Shown: positions 32,823-45,387, counted from the first letter of the stretch. The stretch is DNA of 64,000 nt from Heterohyrax brucei (GCA_028571685.1 CM053141.1:132522833-132586832); one strand, 5' to 3'. The notes: generated from the letters alone by a model not told the origin. Program-made: numbers and translations.

Positions 32823-32879
32823 TCCTCTTTTGCATTTTTGTATTTCAAACTCACCAGCCAAACCCCAGGTACAATTAAA

Positions 32880-34425
32880 TACAACTTTCTAACTACTTTT
32901 AACCTATTCCTGAAAAGTTAATTATGGGTATAACAAAATTATCCAAACGTGCTGATTTTTAACTAATACCCACAAACCTCATGCAGGCTCTTAATGCTGC
33001 CCTGTCACGCTACTCCACTTCCGCAGATAAACTCTGTTGCCTCTCTAAGTGAACAATTTCCTACCTTCTCCTATCTCTTCTACCTTCCAAAACCTCCTCT
33101 CTTGCTAAAACTACCAGCCTGCCAACAACTGTGCTAATACACTTGGTCTTCACTTCCGTCACAGTGATTGAGAGGTAACGCCTCCATCTGAGCACTGGGT
33201 CCAATCTACCCTCGCCTATTGAAAGACTTCACTTCTGGGAGTCAAGCGTCTCTCTGTGCAATGTCTCTTTCTTATCAATAAGACTATTTCTACCCACGTA
33301 AAGCCATGTTGTAATGTAGTTCATCTTAAAAATATATGAATTTTCTTGAACCGTCATCTCCTAACAGCCACGTTCCATTTTATTCCTTCCTATATATCAA
33401 AACTCTTCAAAGGATTAATAATAGCCACTTTTGAACTTCCTCTCTTCCCATTGTCCAAACTAGGTCTTCTTCCTCACCACTTCACCAATGGCAGTTATAT
33501 AAATCACCACTGATCTCCATGTCATCAAATTCATAATCATCTTCCTCTTAGTGCTGTTAGCACTGTTAATTTATTTCCTCTCAGATCTGTGCTCCAGATT
33601 TTCACTATCCTAGTACTGACAGTACCATTCACCCTGGTGCCCATGTCAAAAACCAAGAGACATCCTTGAAGTTTCTCTTTCTGTTCACCAACATACAATC
33701 TGTTATGAAATCTAGTTGTCTCTGCCTTCAGTATGTACCCCAAATCCAACCTATTCTCCATAGATACCACTGATACAGCACATTCCAAGTCACCATTATT
33801 TCTCACATACATCATTGCCCTAGATATTTATTCTTCTTCAGTCTATGTATCACATGGAAGTCAGAATGGCTGTTTTATAATTAAATAAGATGATGACATT
33901 GCTATACACAAACTTTCAAACAGCTTCTTTTCACAGTTAAAATCTAAACTCTTAACCATGACTTACAAAATGTACATGATCTGGTCCCTGGCTATCTCTC
34001 TAAAACATTCTCTGGAAATTTTTCCTTTTGCCCACCACATTTCGTTTGTTCCACTTCTAGAATACGACAGTCACATCTCCTCTTTTCCCTTTGTCTGGTA
34101 TGCTCTTCCCTCAGATAGCCACATGGTCACTCCTTTAGTTCTCAATCTCTTTTCATATCACATCTCCTCAGAGAAGCAGTAACTCCCCACTCCACATAAA
34201 ATCACAGATCTTTTGACTTCTTTGCTTTATTTCTTCATATCTTATACTATTTGTCATGACGTTTCACATGTATTTGTTTATGTGACTATTTTGTCCATGT
34301 TTAAAGTGTAAGATTCTTGAGAGTAGATATTGTTTACTATTCTAACACCTAGAACTGTGTTTGGTACATAGGCACAGTAAGCATTTGTTAAATGTCTGAA
34401 TGCTTCCGGAAACCCAAGACATGAT
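32880..34425 (+). mobile_element. L2 LINE 3' part, sense, about 1.5 kb
   Basis: Landmarks of a sense L2 occur in order: 'ttcaccaatggcagttatat' and 'gatctccatgtcatcaaatt' (reverse transcriptase region), 'ccctggtgcccatgtc', 'cttaaccatgacttacaaaa', 'tgtacatgatctggtccctg', 'ggtatgctcttccctcagat', 'cacatctcctcagagaagca', and the 3' end 'gtgtaagattcttgagagta' and 'gtttggtacataggcacagt'. It is one of the longer L2 copies one sees and is pyrimidine-rich on this strand, as expected. No open reading frame survives. Confidence 0.8.
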
Positions 34426-37400
34426 GAATTTGTTATTTTCAAAACCTATACACATACATACACACACCATCATAAAAAGTCTAATAATTCAAAACTTTCC
34501 ACATTTTGCAATTGAAATAAATATAAATGCAAATTAAAAGAAGAGTTAACTGAATGCATTTATAAAATTTAATTATTTCAGCTACAAAGTGGACATGTAG
34601 AAATAGCAATTACTTCAGTGGCATCTGTTGTTATTCTGTAACTAGTTTTTATATATCAAAGAAATTTATTTCTGTGAACTAAACTATACAGTAGGAACTT
34701 ATTCCCAAAATAGGAATAACACCAAAGCTAGCATGGCAACTAGCATGGCAATTATTTCCCTAGACAAATTAAAGTCCATTCAACTATGCCAAGGGTTCAT
34801 TATTTCAATAAAATGGATGAGCGCCTCTTCCCAGATGAATTGTCTGAGCAGAGCTGGAGCCACATTGTTAGTGCTATGCAGTGGCACACATGCACCCATT
34901 TGGCACATGGCAGGTGTCGATGGGATAACACTACCAAAGTCTGAGTCTAACTCTTCCTGAAAATTTTCATAATGTTTTCATTATTGTTTAGTGACAATAA
35001 GCTAATAATGGACTATGATCACTTTGGAGCCATTCCAATTAACTCGGGTAGTAATAACCCACTTCAAGTGTGACTGGGAACATTTCTCCACAGTAGAATC
35101 CCTAACATTCTGTTCTCCTTACCTTCAAATACACAAATATCAAAATTACAGTAAATTAGTGTCAAATATAAATTGAGTTTATATTGCTCATTGGTGTTTA
35201 TTCCCAAGTCACTGGTATCTAGAGGATGCGTTATTACAGCTGAGTGTATTTTTAACCACTAATGCTAACCAGCACATACAACAATATATGTGCTTTCAAG
35301 ATTAATTAGAAGAACTGTCAAAACAAATTTCTCAGGGTCAGTGTGTCTTATACCATAAGGCAGTAGCATTTATTTCCAGATTTCAATATTAAGTTAATGT
35401 TATTGGAAAATAACTTACAGATTCTATTTTTGGCTGTCATTGTTAAGATGTGTGACACTGCAGTTGGGAAGCCTCGCAGTTTTAGCTGAGTGCCCTGAGG
35501 GCTTAGGGATGTACAACTGGAGCTATGACTTTAAGACAAGGGAGATCTTGTGTGTTATATGAAGGAAAAAGGATGGAAAAATATTGGAGGAAAATATTCA
35601 AAGAAAGACAGCAAATTAAAATGACATTACATGGGGGAAAAAAAGTAAAAAACTGTCTGATAAAACAGTGGAAATGAACAGTGTGGTTTTCTTTACAGTA
35701 ATTTGCTGTGAAGTGTTTGATGTATACTTGCTTATTCAACTTTCTTCTTGAAATTTGTATTAAAAGACACACTGTCACTAGTAATGACACCTCAATGGGT
35801 TGATTTCTCAGGTCAATTAGAAGGACTGGCTGGCATCCAGGCAGACACAGGAGTGTCAGGCAAACAATGTATAAGCACAGAGGTTCACAGGAAAGGTGGC
35901 TAATCTCTAATGTAGACAATTTTTTTGCTCACCTCTGCTTACAGAATTCAATCAATGTCACTAGCTGCATTCACCTGAAGTCTTGTTTTTTCACAACAAA
36001 ATAATTTTGAAACAGTATGAATACTCTTTATTGAGCTCATTTATAAAACTGAAGGAAACAGCATACCTCATTTCTTAGAGAATTACATCCAGATGGCAAG
36101 TTAATAATTTATCCCAAACTGGAAATAGATTTATTCAAAATTGTTGTTTAACAATAAAAAAGACAATAATGATTTACACATATAGAGTTTCCAGCAACCA
36201 CTCACTTTGTTAAGATAAAAAAGTCCAACCTAAAAACCCCTAGGTATATGCAAAGACGCATACTGCTCTTCCATACTACTCAGTTAAACAAGATTCTGTT
36301 CTTCAGATAATATCTTGCCAAGCAGCTTTCCATGGTAATGATTCTGTGACTCAGTAGTGCTTGCACTCTCCTGCCCAGGAATTGAAGACATTCCATTGTA
36401 GGCATAATAACTTGAAGGTAGATGGGCAAGTCATGTTACTCATTAACAGAAGATTTTTCACTGTTCTCCTAATAACAGAGTAGTCCCAGTTTGCCTTTAC
36501 TCAGTTTAGGAAGTTACACTTCTCAGCCAACCATCTAAATCCAATTTATTATAAGAAGGGATCTCATATGCAGCAAAAGTCTCATAGAGGCTGACAGCCC
36601 CGTCAATAGGAAATGCATGCAGACACATAATTGCCTTTCAACTCATGCTTTCTGAAAATAAGATTCATGAGGCAGAGGTGCAGCTACTGAGAACTAAACA
36701 TGGTAGACAGAATAATGAAAGCCCGAAGGGCAAATCTCTCTGTACGCCTGTGTCTATAGTAGAGTGCCCTTCACACAACCCATGTAGAACACGTTGGGAA
36801 AGTATTTGTTTGGGGTGGGGGATAGAAGAGATGGAGATCCAATATGGACATTCGGCAATAATAATTAGAAGATCCATTCAACAGAGAATAAATATAGGAT
36901 ATTAAAGTACCAAAAAAGTCAATAGTAACTGACTAGAAGAGGATACATAACAGCATTGTACTATGCGGAAAACAAAATAATAATCCTTCTGATGCCATGC
37001 TTAGTTGCCACTTTAAAAAAAAAAAACTTTTATTTTTTTCCTTTCAAAAAGTTGTCTTTCTTAGTGACTGCTCTCTCTTCTTTGCTTTCCTCTCTCCCAA
37101 GTGAAACCACAGTACTTCATCAACCAGAGATCACTTAACAAAGAGTTTCTTGTAATTTCTTATAATACATAAAAATGAAATCTCATTCTTACAACCTGTA
37201 ATCAATCTGCTCTAACATTTTATGTGGGTGAATACTACTATTATGTATGTGAAATTTATTGCAGGTAACTTCCATATTTCATATGAACCAGAGTTCATAA
37301 CTACTAGAGGGAGTATATTAACAGTAAGAATAATAAAATTGCAGGCAGATCATTTATATCCTTTCTTACAATAGTAAAGGAAATTTCTCATGACTTTCCA

Positions 37401-37759
37401 CAGGTTATTTTAAGGTCAAATTCTCTTCACAGGTTTGCAAGACAACATTTACACTCATGCCAGTACATAAAAACTGATGTTAAAAAGCCAATAGTAGCAT
37501 TTCCCAGGTGTGTTCTAGGAAATTTGTCTGTCATAGTTTAGTAATGGATATTGAACAATAAATTTTGGAAGTACTACGTTAACAGATTTTCTGTTTTGTT
37601 TTACTTCAGTGTTTCTAAGAACATGATATGCTCAAGTGTCTCGCAAATGTAAACAGCAATAGACTAGTGTTTCACATCCTATTTGATAAAGACCCTCACA
37701 TTGGCCATCCTGTGCTATTAGTGATGTGCAAGCACACAATTCTGTCTTTGTTTTAATAT
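34426..37759. other. About 3.3 kb intergenic DNA without recognised features
   Basis: Mostly unique AT-rich sequence. Contains a perfect 12-bp tandem duplication 'ctagcatggcaa' at 34728-34751 and a 138-codon antisense open stretch at 35503-35919, which has no recognisable motif and a length expected by chance. Confidence 0.5.
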
Positions 37760-38080
37760 TTTTAATAATATTTTATTGTGTCTTAGGTGAAAATTTACAC
37801 AACAGTTTAGGTTCCCATTCAACAATTTCTATACAAATTGTTCAGTGACATTAGTTTCATTCTTTACAATGTGTGAACATTCTCAATATTTTCATTAATC
37901 TAGTATCCCTGCACCCTTACAGTCTCATCTTTGTTTTAAAGTAACTGTTGACTGTTTGGTCTCATATAAGCCATTTCTTAAATGAACGGAGTACTCATGG
38001 GTAACATTCTTTATTTTGTGAGCCAATCTATTATTTAACTAAAAGGTGACCTCAGAGACCAGAGTATATGAACACTTTGG
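37760..38080 (-). mobile_element. L1 3' UTR fragment, antisense
   Basis: 'attttattgtgtcttaggtg', 'aaaatttacacaacagttta', 'gacattagtttcattcttta' and 'caatgtgtgaacattctcaa' match, from memory, a 3' UTR type of Afrotherian L1 in antisense. T-rich start (poly-A on the minus strand) at the left. Confidence 0.6.
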
Positions 38081-38184
38081 CAAATGTATTCTACAGATTT
38101 ATTAAACAGATAAACTGATAACGTGAAATGTGCAATGGAAAACCCATACCCTTTTTATTCCTAAAAACTTGTGTTAAAAGAAAG

Positions 38185-38345
38185 GAACAAAAACCTGTTG
38201 CCAGTGAGTAAATTCTCACTCATAGTGACCCTATAGGACACAGTAGAACTGCACCATAAGATTTCCAAAGAGCAGCTGGTAGATATGACCTGCTGAGTTT
38301 TTGGCTAACAGCAGTAACACTTAACCAGTATACCACCAGAAATTC
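38185..38345 (-). mobile_element. AfroSINE, antisense
   Basis: 'cactcatagtgaccctatag', 'agaactgcaccataagattt' and the head complement 'cttaaccagtataccaccag'. Full length, diverged. Confidence 0.83.
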
Positions 38346-40404
38346 AAATGTTATGTTAGAGATTGTGCACTTTAGTAGCTCTTGTCTCTTAAACATCATG
38401 CAAAATGAGAAATGCTTGCTCCACATGTACTGAAATGAGTCATGCCCTGCAAGTTGATGGAAACTAGCTGATGGCAAACAACTTCGAGTAAGATTTATTT
38501 TTTACCCAGCAGTTTCTATAGACCAATACGAAAGTAGTCATTGGGCCTTGTAGTCCACATCTCTGTAAATAAGGAGGGATAGAAGCATTGGGTATAATTA
38601 TAAATTATGAGATTATATTTTGGGTCACAGTGCTGTTTAGAGGGAAAATATATTTGGAAAAGTGCAATCTACTGCCTCAAATTATGAACTGAAGATAAAA
38701 CACTAGTTCATTGTCAGTGTCATCCACTTCTAAGTTACTGCCATAAGGGTGGAAACTTTATCTTGTTTCTGCCAGGCCTAATCATCAAGTATTTATTGAG
38801 TAAATTAGTTAATTCAGATATTGTCTAAGGATGTACTATTCTCATCTGGTTGTAGTCATGACTTTGACCCTGACTCACATATTCATGTCCCTCAAGACCC
38901 TTGTCTTACATATGCCACACAACCTGGCCACATCCTTTCCTGCTATATCTTCCCATCCCATCCACCACCTTCTGACAGAGCTCCCTAATAAGTAAGAACT
39001 CCCTTTATATGTCCCATTCTAAAATAATATCCAACTTTTCTCTAAATAATGATACCACTATACTCTCCATCCCTACACAAGGCTAGAGTGGAATCTTACC
39101 TTGAAATGGTACTGACAATGTGGTTGAAAAGTACTTTGGTAACATCAAAACCAGATCCCACTTCATACCTGCTTCTTCTATCCCCAGATCAACCTGCCTC
39201 TAATCCCATTCTACCAATTACATCTCCTCTCTCGTTTCCTTCATACTCATGATATTATTTTTTTCCATTTTTCAATTACCACACACAGGTAATACAATGG
39301 GAATCTACAAAAGCAATGACAGCAGGGATAAAAGTAAGAATTTAACAAGATATTTAGGAGGTGGGATTTACATGAATTATAAAACTATTAAGTTGAAGAT
39401 CATTTCAAGGGTTTCTGTCTTGCATAACAAGTGACAATAAAATAAGGTAAATAGGGCATGTAGACAGAAAATATGTTTTTGTGATGAATAAATAAATCTA
39501 GTTTGGGATATTTAGAATTCTAAGTGCCTATGATGTAATTAGGAAGATGTTGAGAAAGTAGTTAACGATGTGAAGATAAGGAATTGGGAGGCATGAACAT
39601 ATAGAAGGGATTGCAACAAAGTTAGGACTGGGAATTATGTCTCTCAGGAAAATTAGAATCCATCTAGCAGCAGATTGATATGGGATCCTAAAAATACCAA
39701 TACACAGCAAAATTATTTATGGTATTTTGACATTAAGACTCAGAGCTTAGTGTAATACACAGAATGAGATCTCCGGAGTGAAAGAAGGGGGAAAAAGGCT
39801 GATTTAGATACTATTACCATTAATATTTTTGCTCTAAGTATGTTTCTGTATAATAGAATAACTATTAAAATGTACTCTCTTTAAAAAAAAGACTAATCTC
39901 ATCAATGCAGAATTCAGTGGAACAGAACAAACACTCTTAGACAAGGCAACAGGAATTTATTACTACTTGTCAGTCAAGATCCCGCACAATGTAAGGTCAA
40001 AGATCAAGTTGCATTATACCACCAAGTGATAAGCACTGTCTTTTGCTAAGCACTATCTTTTAAAGTTTTGCCTTTTCTGTGAGGTAACAGTTTCTCACAG
40101 GAACATCAAAATTCATGATTGCAGTAACTGAATATGCCAAGGCTCGCTGGCGCCTCCATGCTTTTTGCACACACTGCCCTCTCTGCATGGAACCATTTGT
40201 CTCCATTCCTCTAGTCTCATCTCTTGGTACAGCTGGGCTGAACAGACTCTCCTTTATCATTCTCATGCCTGCTTTTAGTCATTGCTTACTTATCCAAGAA
40301 TATTGGAGCTGCTTAGTGATCTGAGAGCTGCCAGTAATATGCAATAACATAGCCATGCACAATAATTATTGCAAAACAGGCAGAAAGAGAGAAACGCAAG
40401 ATAG
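38346..40404. other. About 2 kb intergenic DNA, only weak old LINE traces
   Basis: A stretch at 38740-38815 ('tatttattgagtaaattagt') looks like an L2/MIR 3' end, and 40165-40230 ('tgccctctctgcatggaacc') resembles L2 coding sequence. Neither is long enough for a firm call. No gene signal. Confidence 0.45.
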
Positions 40405-40546
40405 TGCGTATTCACTGAGGGCCAACTATGTGCAAGACATTGTTCTATGTTCTGTGGATAGACAATGAACAAGATAAGGATCTCTGACCTCATATTCTAG
40501 TGGATTTAGAAATATTAAAAACAAATATATCAGTTATTGATCCAAA

Positions 40547-40690
40547 AACAAAACCTGTTGTCATCAGATCATTGCTGACTTAAGGTGACTCTGTTACAGA
40601 ATAGAACTGAGCTCCTTGCCATTTTCTTGACTTTAACCTTTAAAGAAGCAGATCACTAAGTCTTTAATCCCTTTGTATCAGCCATGGAAT
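40547..40690 (-). mobile_element. SINE (second subfamily), antisense, nested in L2
   Basis: 'aaacctgttgtcatcagatc', 'taaggtgactctgttacaga' and 'aaagaagcagatcactaagt' match the antisense SINEs at 43015-43195 and 43340-43499. Confidence 0.65.
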
Positions 40691-40904
40691 TCAGCTACTG
40701 ATACTAGCTATTGAAACATGTAAGATAAAGTAGGGGACTACTTATGATGTTGAGGACAGGTACTCTTTGAGATATGGTGGTCAGAGAAAGTTTCTATGAA
40801 GAGTAGATGTTTTAGTAGGGATTTGAAAAAAAAAGCTGGGCTGCGGGAGAAGGGTATGGAATGAAAATACATCCAACGAAAGCATCTGAAGCAGAGACAA
40901 AGAC

Positions 40905-41320
40905 TGGCTAGTTGTTCACCTGTCTAAGCGCACAGCTAAACGACATTTCCTGGTCACCTTTGCAGGAGGGTCTGGCCAAGGTGATCAAGTTACAACCAAA
41001 GGAATGGAGGCCATAGTATTGAACAGCTCATCCAGATCTGGCCCAAATAAACTTCCTGCAAATTTTTCACTTTCTTTTTTCGCCATTCCTTGACTGGGTA
41101 TTGACCCAAGGACAAGCTGGGAAACAACAGAGTGCCTCTTTCATCCTTCTTCAGAATATGGCAGAGCTTTCATTGCTTTAAACAGAGAACCCTCTTTCCC
41201 ATCTCCTTTTATACCCTATTATCCACTCCCATCTCATTTTCCATAAAGGTGAAATGTCTATTTTGTTAAGTCATTGAGTTACTGGTATGGCAACTAGCAA
41301 AGACACAAAACTTGATCCAG
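40905..41320 (+). mobile_element. Possible old LTR inserted in L2
   Basis: The L2 alignment breaks here for about 415 bp. The block contains 'ggtctggccaaggtgatcaa' and a terminal 'gttaagtcattgagttactg', similar to MaLR-type LTR ends (tttaagccactg). The family is not identified. Confidence 0.35.
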
Positions 41321-41394
41321 TGTAAGGAACATCAAATGCAAAGGCTCTGAGGTAAGGAGGCAGCAGTGTGCTTGGTGTGGTGTCAGAAGAAGGA

Positions 41395-41643
41395 AGCTGT
41401 GCTCCTCAGCAGCAAGGAAGATAACAGGAAAGACCGATCCCTGGAAAAGTTCATCACATCTGGTAATGTGGAAGCTCAGGGAAAGTGAGGAAGAGCCTCA
41501 GTGAGATAGAATGACACAGTGTCACCAACAATGGGCTCAAGTATCACAATGATCGTGAGGATGGTGCAGGATGGTTTCATTCTGTTGTACACAGGTTCTG
41601 CTAAGAGGCGAGACAGACTCCACAGCACCTAACAACACAACAC
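41395..41643 (+). mobile_element. 5'-truncated RTE LINE, sense, nested in L2
   Basis: 'gaccgatccctggaaaagtt', 'agtatcacaatgatcgtgag' and tail 'ctccacagcacctaacaaca'. Strongly diverged copy of the RTE 3' end. Confidence 0.78.
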
Positions 41644-41760
41644 TGTAGCATGGATAAGAATGGAAACAGTGATCCTGGATAGCAGTAAAAGGTTGTGAAA
41701 ATGGTTCAGTTGAGAGGTGAGATGGTAGTAGTGGTGGAACAACAGTTGTACTCTGAATGT

Positions 41761-42295
41761 ATTTAAGTTACAACCAAAATTATTCGTTGATACACTAAAG
41801 TTGAGTTTTATGAGGAAAAACTCAAACTAAATTTTATCCTCCCCCTACTCAACTCAAGCAGCTGGATAAGGAGAAAGCAGTTACTGATAGCCTAGAGGAA
41901 GGGCAAGTTTTCTCTGATGTGAAATGTTTGGTCTCAGCTCTCCACTAGACATCTAAATGAAGATTTAAGAGATCTGAAATTCAGGAAATATTTCCTCTAA
42001 TAAAAGGAAGCAATGTGAGCCACTAAAAGATATACAGTTATAAGAGATAGAAGTCATGTTTACCACAGTGATGTCAACACCAGTCTATAAATAGTGTTGC
42101 TTCACTAAAATGCTTGTCACTTTGATTTCTGTCCAATATTTCTTTGATTTCTGAATTCTCAATTTCTTGACATTTGTATATTTTATTGTTTGTACTAATC
42201 TAGATTCCTATCATATTGTTTATTAAAAACTGGATACAATGCTTTACAATAAAGAATTGAAATATCTGGAACAAATTTAGAGAAACTAATAAAAC
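41761..42295. other. Intergenic, no feature recognised
   Basis: AT-rich, no supported feature. Confidence 0.5.
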
Positions 42296-42462
42296 CAAAA
42301 ATCAAACCTACTGTTGTTGAATTGATTCCACCTCACAGCGACCCTATAGGATAGTGCAGAACTGTCTCATAGAGTTTCCAAGGAGTACCTGGTAGATTTG
42401 AACTGCTGACCTTTTAGTTAGCAGACGTAACACTTAACCACTATACCACTAGAGTTTCCAAA
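42296..42462 (-). mobile_element. AfroSINE, antisense
   Basis: 'cacctcacagcgaccctata', 'tctcatagagtttccaagga' and 'cttaaccactataccactag'. Full length and better preserved than most. Confidence 0.88.
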
Positions 42463-42485
42463 TAAAATAGCAGAAATAGGTTAAA

Positions 42486-42513
42486 AAAGCCAAAGCCAAG
42501 TGCCGTTGAGTTG
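42486..42513 (-). mobile_element. Ultra-short SINE tail insertion (28 bp) with 13-bp TSD
   Basis: Core 'aaagccaagtgccgttgag' is the complement of a SINE 3' tail. Flanks 'gaaataggttaaa' (42473-42485) and 'gaaatgggttaaa' (42514-42526) differ at one base of 13. Nothing else of a SINE is present. Confidence 0.83.
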
Positions 42514-42682
42514 GAAATGGGTTAAAGACAGTCTTATAAACCCTCAAAGAAAATGATAATCATTTGTGTGATTTATTTCATTTCTGAGATAAATTATGTA
42601 CTTGAACTTTATTCTTTTTGGTTTTATGTTTTGTTATCTTATGGACTTTTAAAGTATTATCTAATGTGTACACATGTCAAAA

Positions 42683-42845
42683 ACAAAACAACAAAATCAT
42701 TGCTGTTGCATCAATTCTAACTCATAATGACCCTGTAGGCCACAGTAGAATTGCCCTGTAGGGTTTCCAAAGAGTGGCTGGTGGATTCACACTGCCAAAC
42801 TTTTGGTTAACTGCTAAATTCTTAACCATGGCACCACCAGTACTC
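42683..42845 (-). mobile_element. AfroSINE, antisense
   Basis: 'ctcataatgaccctgtaggc', 'ccctgtagggtttccaaaga' and 'aaccatggcaccaccagtac'. Poly-A/CA-rich tail at the left. Full length. Confidence 0.87.
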
Positions 42846-43014
42846 CATTTACATACATACACATAGAAATAGTTTTATATGTGTGCATGTGATCACATCA
42901 TAATATTCCTTTTTTAGTGCCATATTTTATCTTTTCCAGTTTTGTTCACTTTCTATCCTCTACTCTATTTCACCTCTTTTCCTTCCCACATCACATTTGA
43001 CACTTCTGCAAGAT

Positions 43015-43195
43015 AAAAACAGTTGCTATAGAGTCAATTCTGGCTCATGGTGTGCTCCATAAAGTTTTCAATGGCCGATTTTTTTGGAAGCAGATTGCCA
43101 GGGCATTAGTCCAACGCACCTCAGGGTGGATTCAAACCTCCAATCGTTTGCTTAGTAACTGAGCAAGTTAACTCTGCACCACCCAGGACTCCACA
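43015..43195 (-). mobile_element. Second tRNA-derived SINE subfamily, antisense (best copy)
   Basis: On the minus strand: head 'ggagtcctgggtggtgcaga', B-box-like 'ggaggtttgaatccacc', then a body with 'tggcaatctgcttcc'-like sequence, and 'catgagccagaattgactct' near the 3' end. Head and B-box are tRNA-like as in AfroSINE, but the middle ('cgatttttttggaagcagat' on plus) is distinct, so I treat it as a separate subfamily. Confidence 0.75.
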
Positions 43196-43339
43196 GGGTT
43201 ATTAGTTAGTTTGGAATCCATTTTCTTTAGGCTTTGGAATCAAGAGAATCAATTATAAATACAAGATAATGAAAGCTACAAAACTGCTGGTTTCTGGTTG
43301 GAACAGGGAATAAAGTTGGGGGTAAAGCTTGGACAGATA

Positions 43340-43499
43340 TGCTTATAGCTCATTAGTAGAACTGTGCCATGGCTTTCCTAGGCTGTAATTTTTAAGGGAG
43401 TAGATCACCAAGTCTCTCCTGTTGAGCTGCTGATTGGGTTCAAATTGCTAATCTTTCACTCAACAGCTGTGTGTTTAACCATTGCCACCTGGGTTCCTT
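43340..43499 (-). mobile_element. Second tRNA-derived SINE subfamily, antisense
   Basis: 'aactgtgccatggctttcct', 'gggagtagatcaccaagtct' and 'gtttaaccattgccacctgg' parallel 43015-43195. Tail end degraded. Confidence 0.7.
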
Positions 43500-44519
43500 T
43501 TCCTAATCTCTGGTTTCCTCAGCTGTGATCCAAACCCGCTGCATGTACAAAGGTGTCAGCTGCATCTGCCTCTGCATTACAACTGTGGGACGTGAGGACC
43601 AGGAGAACCAGTGCGACCATGAAAGTCATGTTCACTGTGATCATGGAGCTTACAGCTCTGTAACAAGGCCCATTGTCTCTGACCCAGCCGTTTCATGTTG
43701 ACTGTCAGCAGCTAAGAAACTTGTCAGCTAACTTGCTATCTTACAAGCAGAGTAAAATGTTACACCCGTCACAGTTATTGACAGAAGGAAGGACCAGCAA
43801 GTTCAAATTCTCTCATAAAATATCTCACTTGCTTTCTGGCACCTGACATTTCTTTCCACTCTTTGATTTAACTAAATTACCTGTTAAAATCCAAATATTC
43901 CCAGAGGGAAAAAAAATACAAAAGAGATTTTAAAAAAAGAGAGCGAGACATTTCTAAGTAGATATGGAAAGGATATCAGTAAGTCACTAATGAGGTGCTA
44001 CACAAAAAAAAGTCCCGGAATTACTCGACATACTTTGCCTTCATTAAGAAATTATTTTGCTATCAATAATTCTGTTTTATGGTCCATTCTGGTTGTCATT
44101 CTATGTTTTTTAAAACTGACTCTGCAATCTCTAAATCCATCAGCCATAAACTCATTACTGTTGCATTCATTCCGACTCTTCAGCCTTAGACCTGCAGAAA
44201 ATACCTGTATACTGCCCTTTTTCAACTTTTGATAAAATAACCTCTTTTTAGTTATTATCACTTTATTATCAAAAAATCCTTTTTCAGTTTCAAGAAGATT
44301 TGATTTCTAACATTTTGGTGTGTTTTAATCAGAGCAGAGAGTTTTTAAATCAAGAAGTAGGATTAGTAGGCAAAAGAACTAATCAAGCCTGGGGAAAATG
44401 CTTTTTGTGTTGTTCCATTTGGACTGAAAAAATTTTAAATTATTCATAATTTAGACATGCGGGACAAGTTCATAAAAATAAAATTCTTATTAGTAATATT
44501 TTCTACTTATCATAAAAAG
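43500..44519. other. Intergenic; mid-GC patch 43510-43760, otherwise AT-rich
   Basis: The 43510-43760 patch may be an old LTR but nothing specific is recognised. A frame at 43990-44232 (80 codons) has no recognisable protein. Confidence 0.45.
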
Positions 44520-44720
44520 CCCCAAATGCTTTATAGGTACTATTATAATTAATGCCCATGTTAATCTTGAGAAATGAGTAAGCATATAAATTGTTTTCCC
44601 CATTGAGCCATTAGGGACCTAAGGCACCAAGCATGTAGTGATTTTCCTAAGGAATGCAGCTTTCCAAACTAGAACCCAATACTAGACCACACTATCTGAA
44701 GAGAGCCTATAATAGGGCCC
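44520..44720 (-). mobile_element. MIR SINE, antisense
   Basis: 'gctttataggtactattata', 'taatcttgagaaatgagtaa', 'gtagtgattttcctaaggaa' and 'ccaaactagaacccaatact' fit the antisense MIR order (tttacatg..ctattatt..gaggaaactgag..cttgcccaaggtca..agccaggattcgaac). Confidence 0.55.
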
Positions 44721-45090
44721 ACTGGAGATAATAGGATTTCCATGAATTTTAACAGCTTTCTGAAACCTATATGATATAAGGCTATATTACTCATTTAATC
44801 ATCACAAATTTGGCAGTCACATTCTGGTAAACGTTTCTGCCATTCCATTTATGGAACAGTATATATATGCCAATATTCTGCTGACAAAAGTTGATCTTTT
44901 AATTAATCAGCTAACTGATCAGTTTTTGTTTACTGCTTGAAAGTGTCATTTACTGCTCAGTGTCTAGGAGTTCCTTGCAGTTAATGTATTCACACAAAAA
45001 AAATCTGTGAACTTCATGAATAGGAATTCATGAATAAAAGAGGAAGGCTAAGCCAACTTTGGGCAGAAAGAGAGGCAGCACATTAAAACT

Positions 45091-45387
45091 TCATCTCAGT
45101 GTGCGCTTCTCAGGGAATTCACCTGTGACAATGGCTACCGAGAGTGATCCAAGAAAGAAAGGACTAAGATACAGTTTTGTAAATGGATCACTCGCCACCT
45201 CCTGGCAATAAGGATCTTCATCACTGGTGGCAAATGGAGCACTGGAGTTCCCGGTAAAAGTGGCAGTCCAATTGTTAAAACTCATAAGCCATGAATTTGG
45301 TGGTTTGTCAGTGTAAGAAAATATATTAGCTGCTGCTTTATACAAAACATCTGGGAAACATGTATGAAATAGAAACGACAAGAACAA
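45091..45387 (-). other. Unassigned open stretch of about 99 codons
   Basis: Antisense frame open from just after a stop near 45405 to a stop at 45091, without an ATG at its upstream end. The predicted peptide is rich in ordinary residues, with possible N-glycosylation sequons (NWT, NSS) and a hydrophobic end, so it looks more protein-like than most frames here. I cannot match it to a family. No splice signals are evident. It may be a relic of the ERV at 45540-46390, a pseudogene fragment or chance. Confidence 0.2.

Larger units (their letters stand above)
40405..41760 (-). mobile_element. L2 LINE, antisense, split by SINE, LTR-like and RTE insertions
   Basis: Antisense L2 landmarks in order: 'aactatgtgcaagacattgt', 'gacctcatattctagtggat', 'tggtcagagaaagtttctat', 'atgcaaaggctctgaggtaa', 'gtgcttggtgtgg', 'ggataagaatggaaacagtg' and 'gatggtagtagtggtgg'. 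The blocks are separated by a SINE (40547-40690), a foreign block (40905-41320) and an RTE fragment (41395-41643). Confidence 0.65.

Noticed and set aside
35503..35919. 138-codon antisense open stretch in unique DNA
   Set aside because: A rough expectation for this base composition gives about one such frame per window by chance. No motif, signal peptide pattern or splice context supports it.
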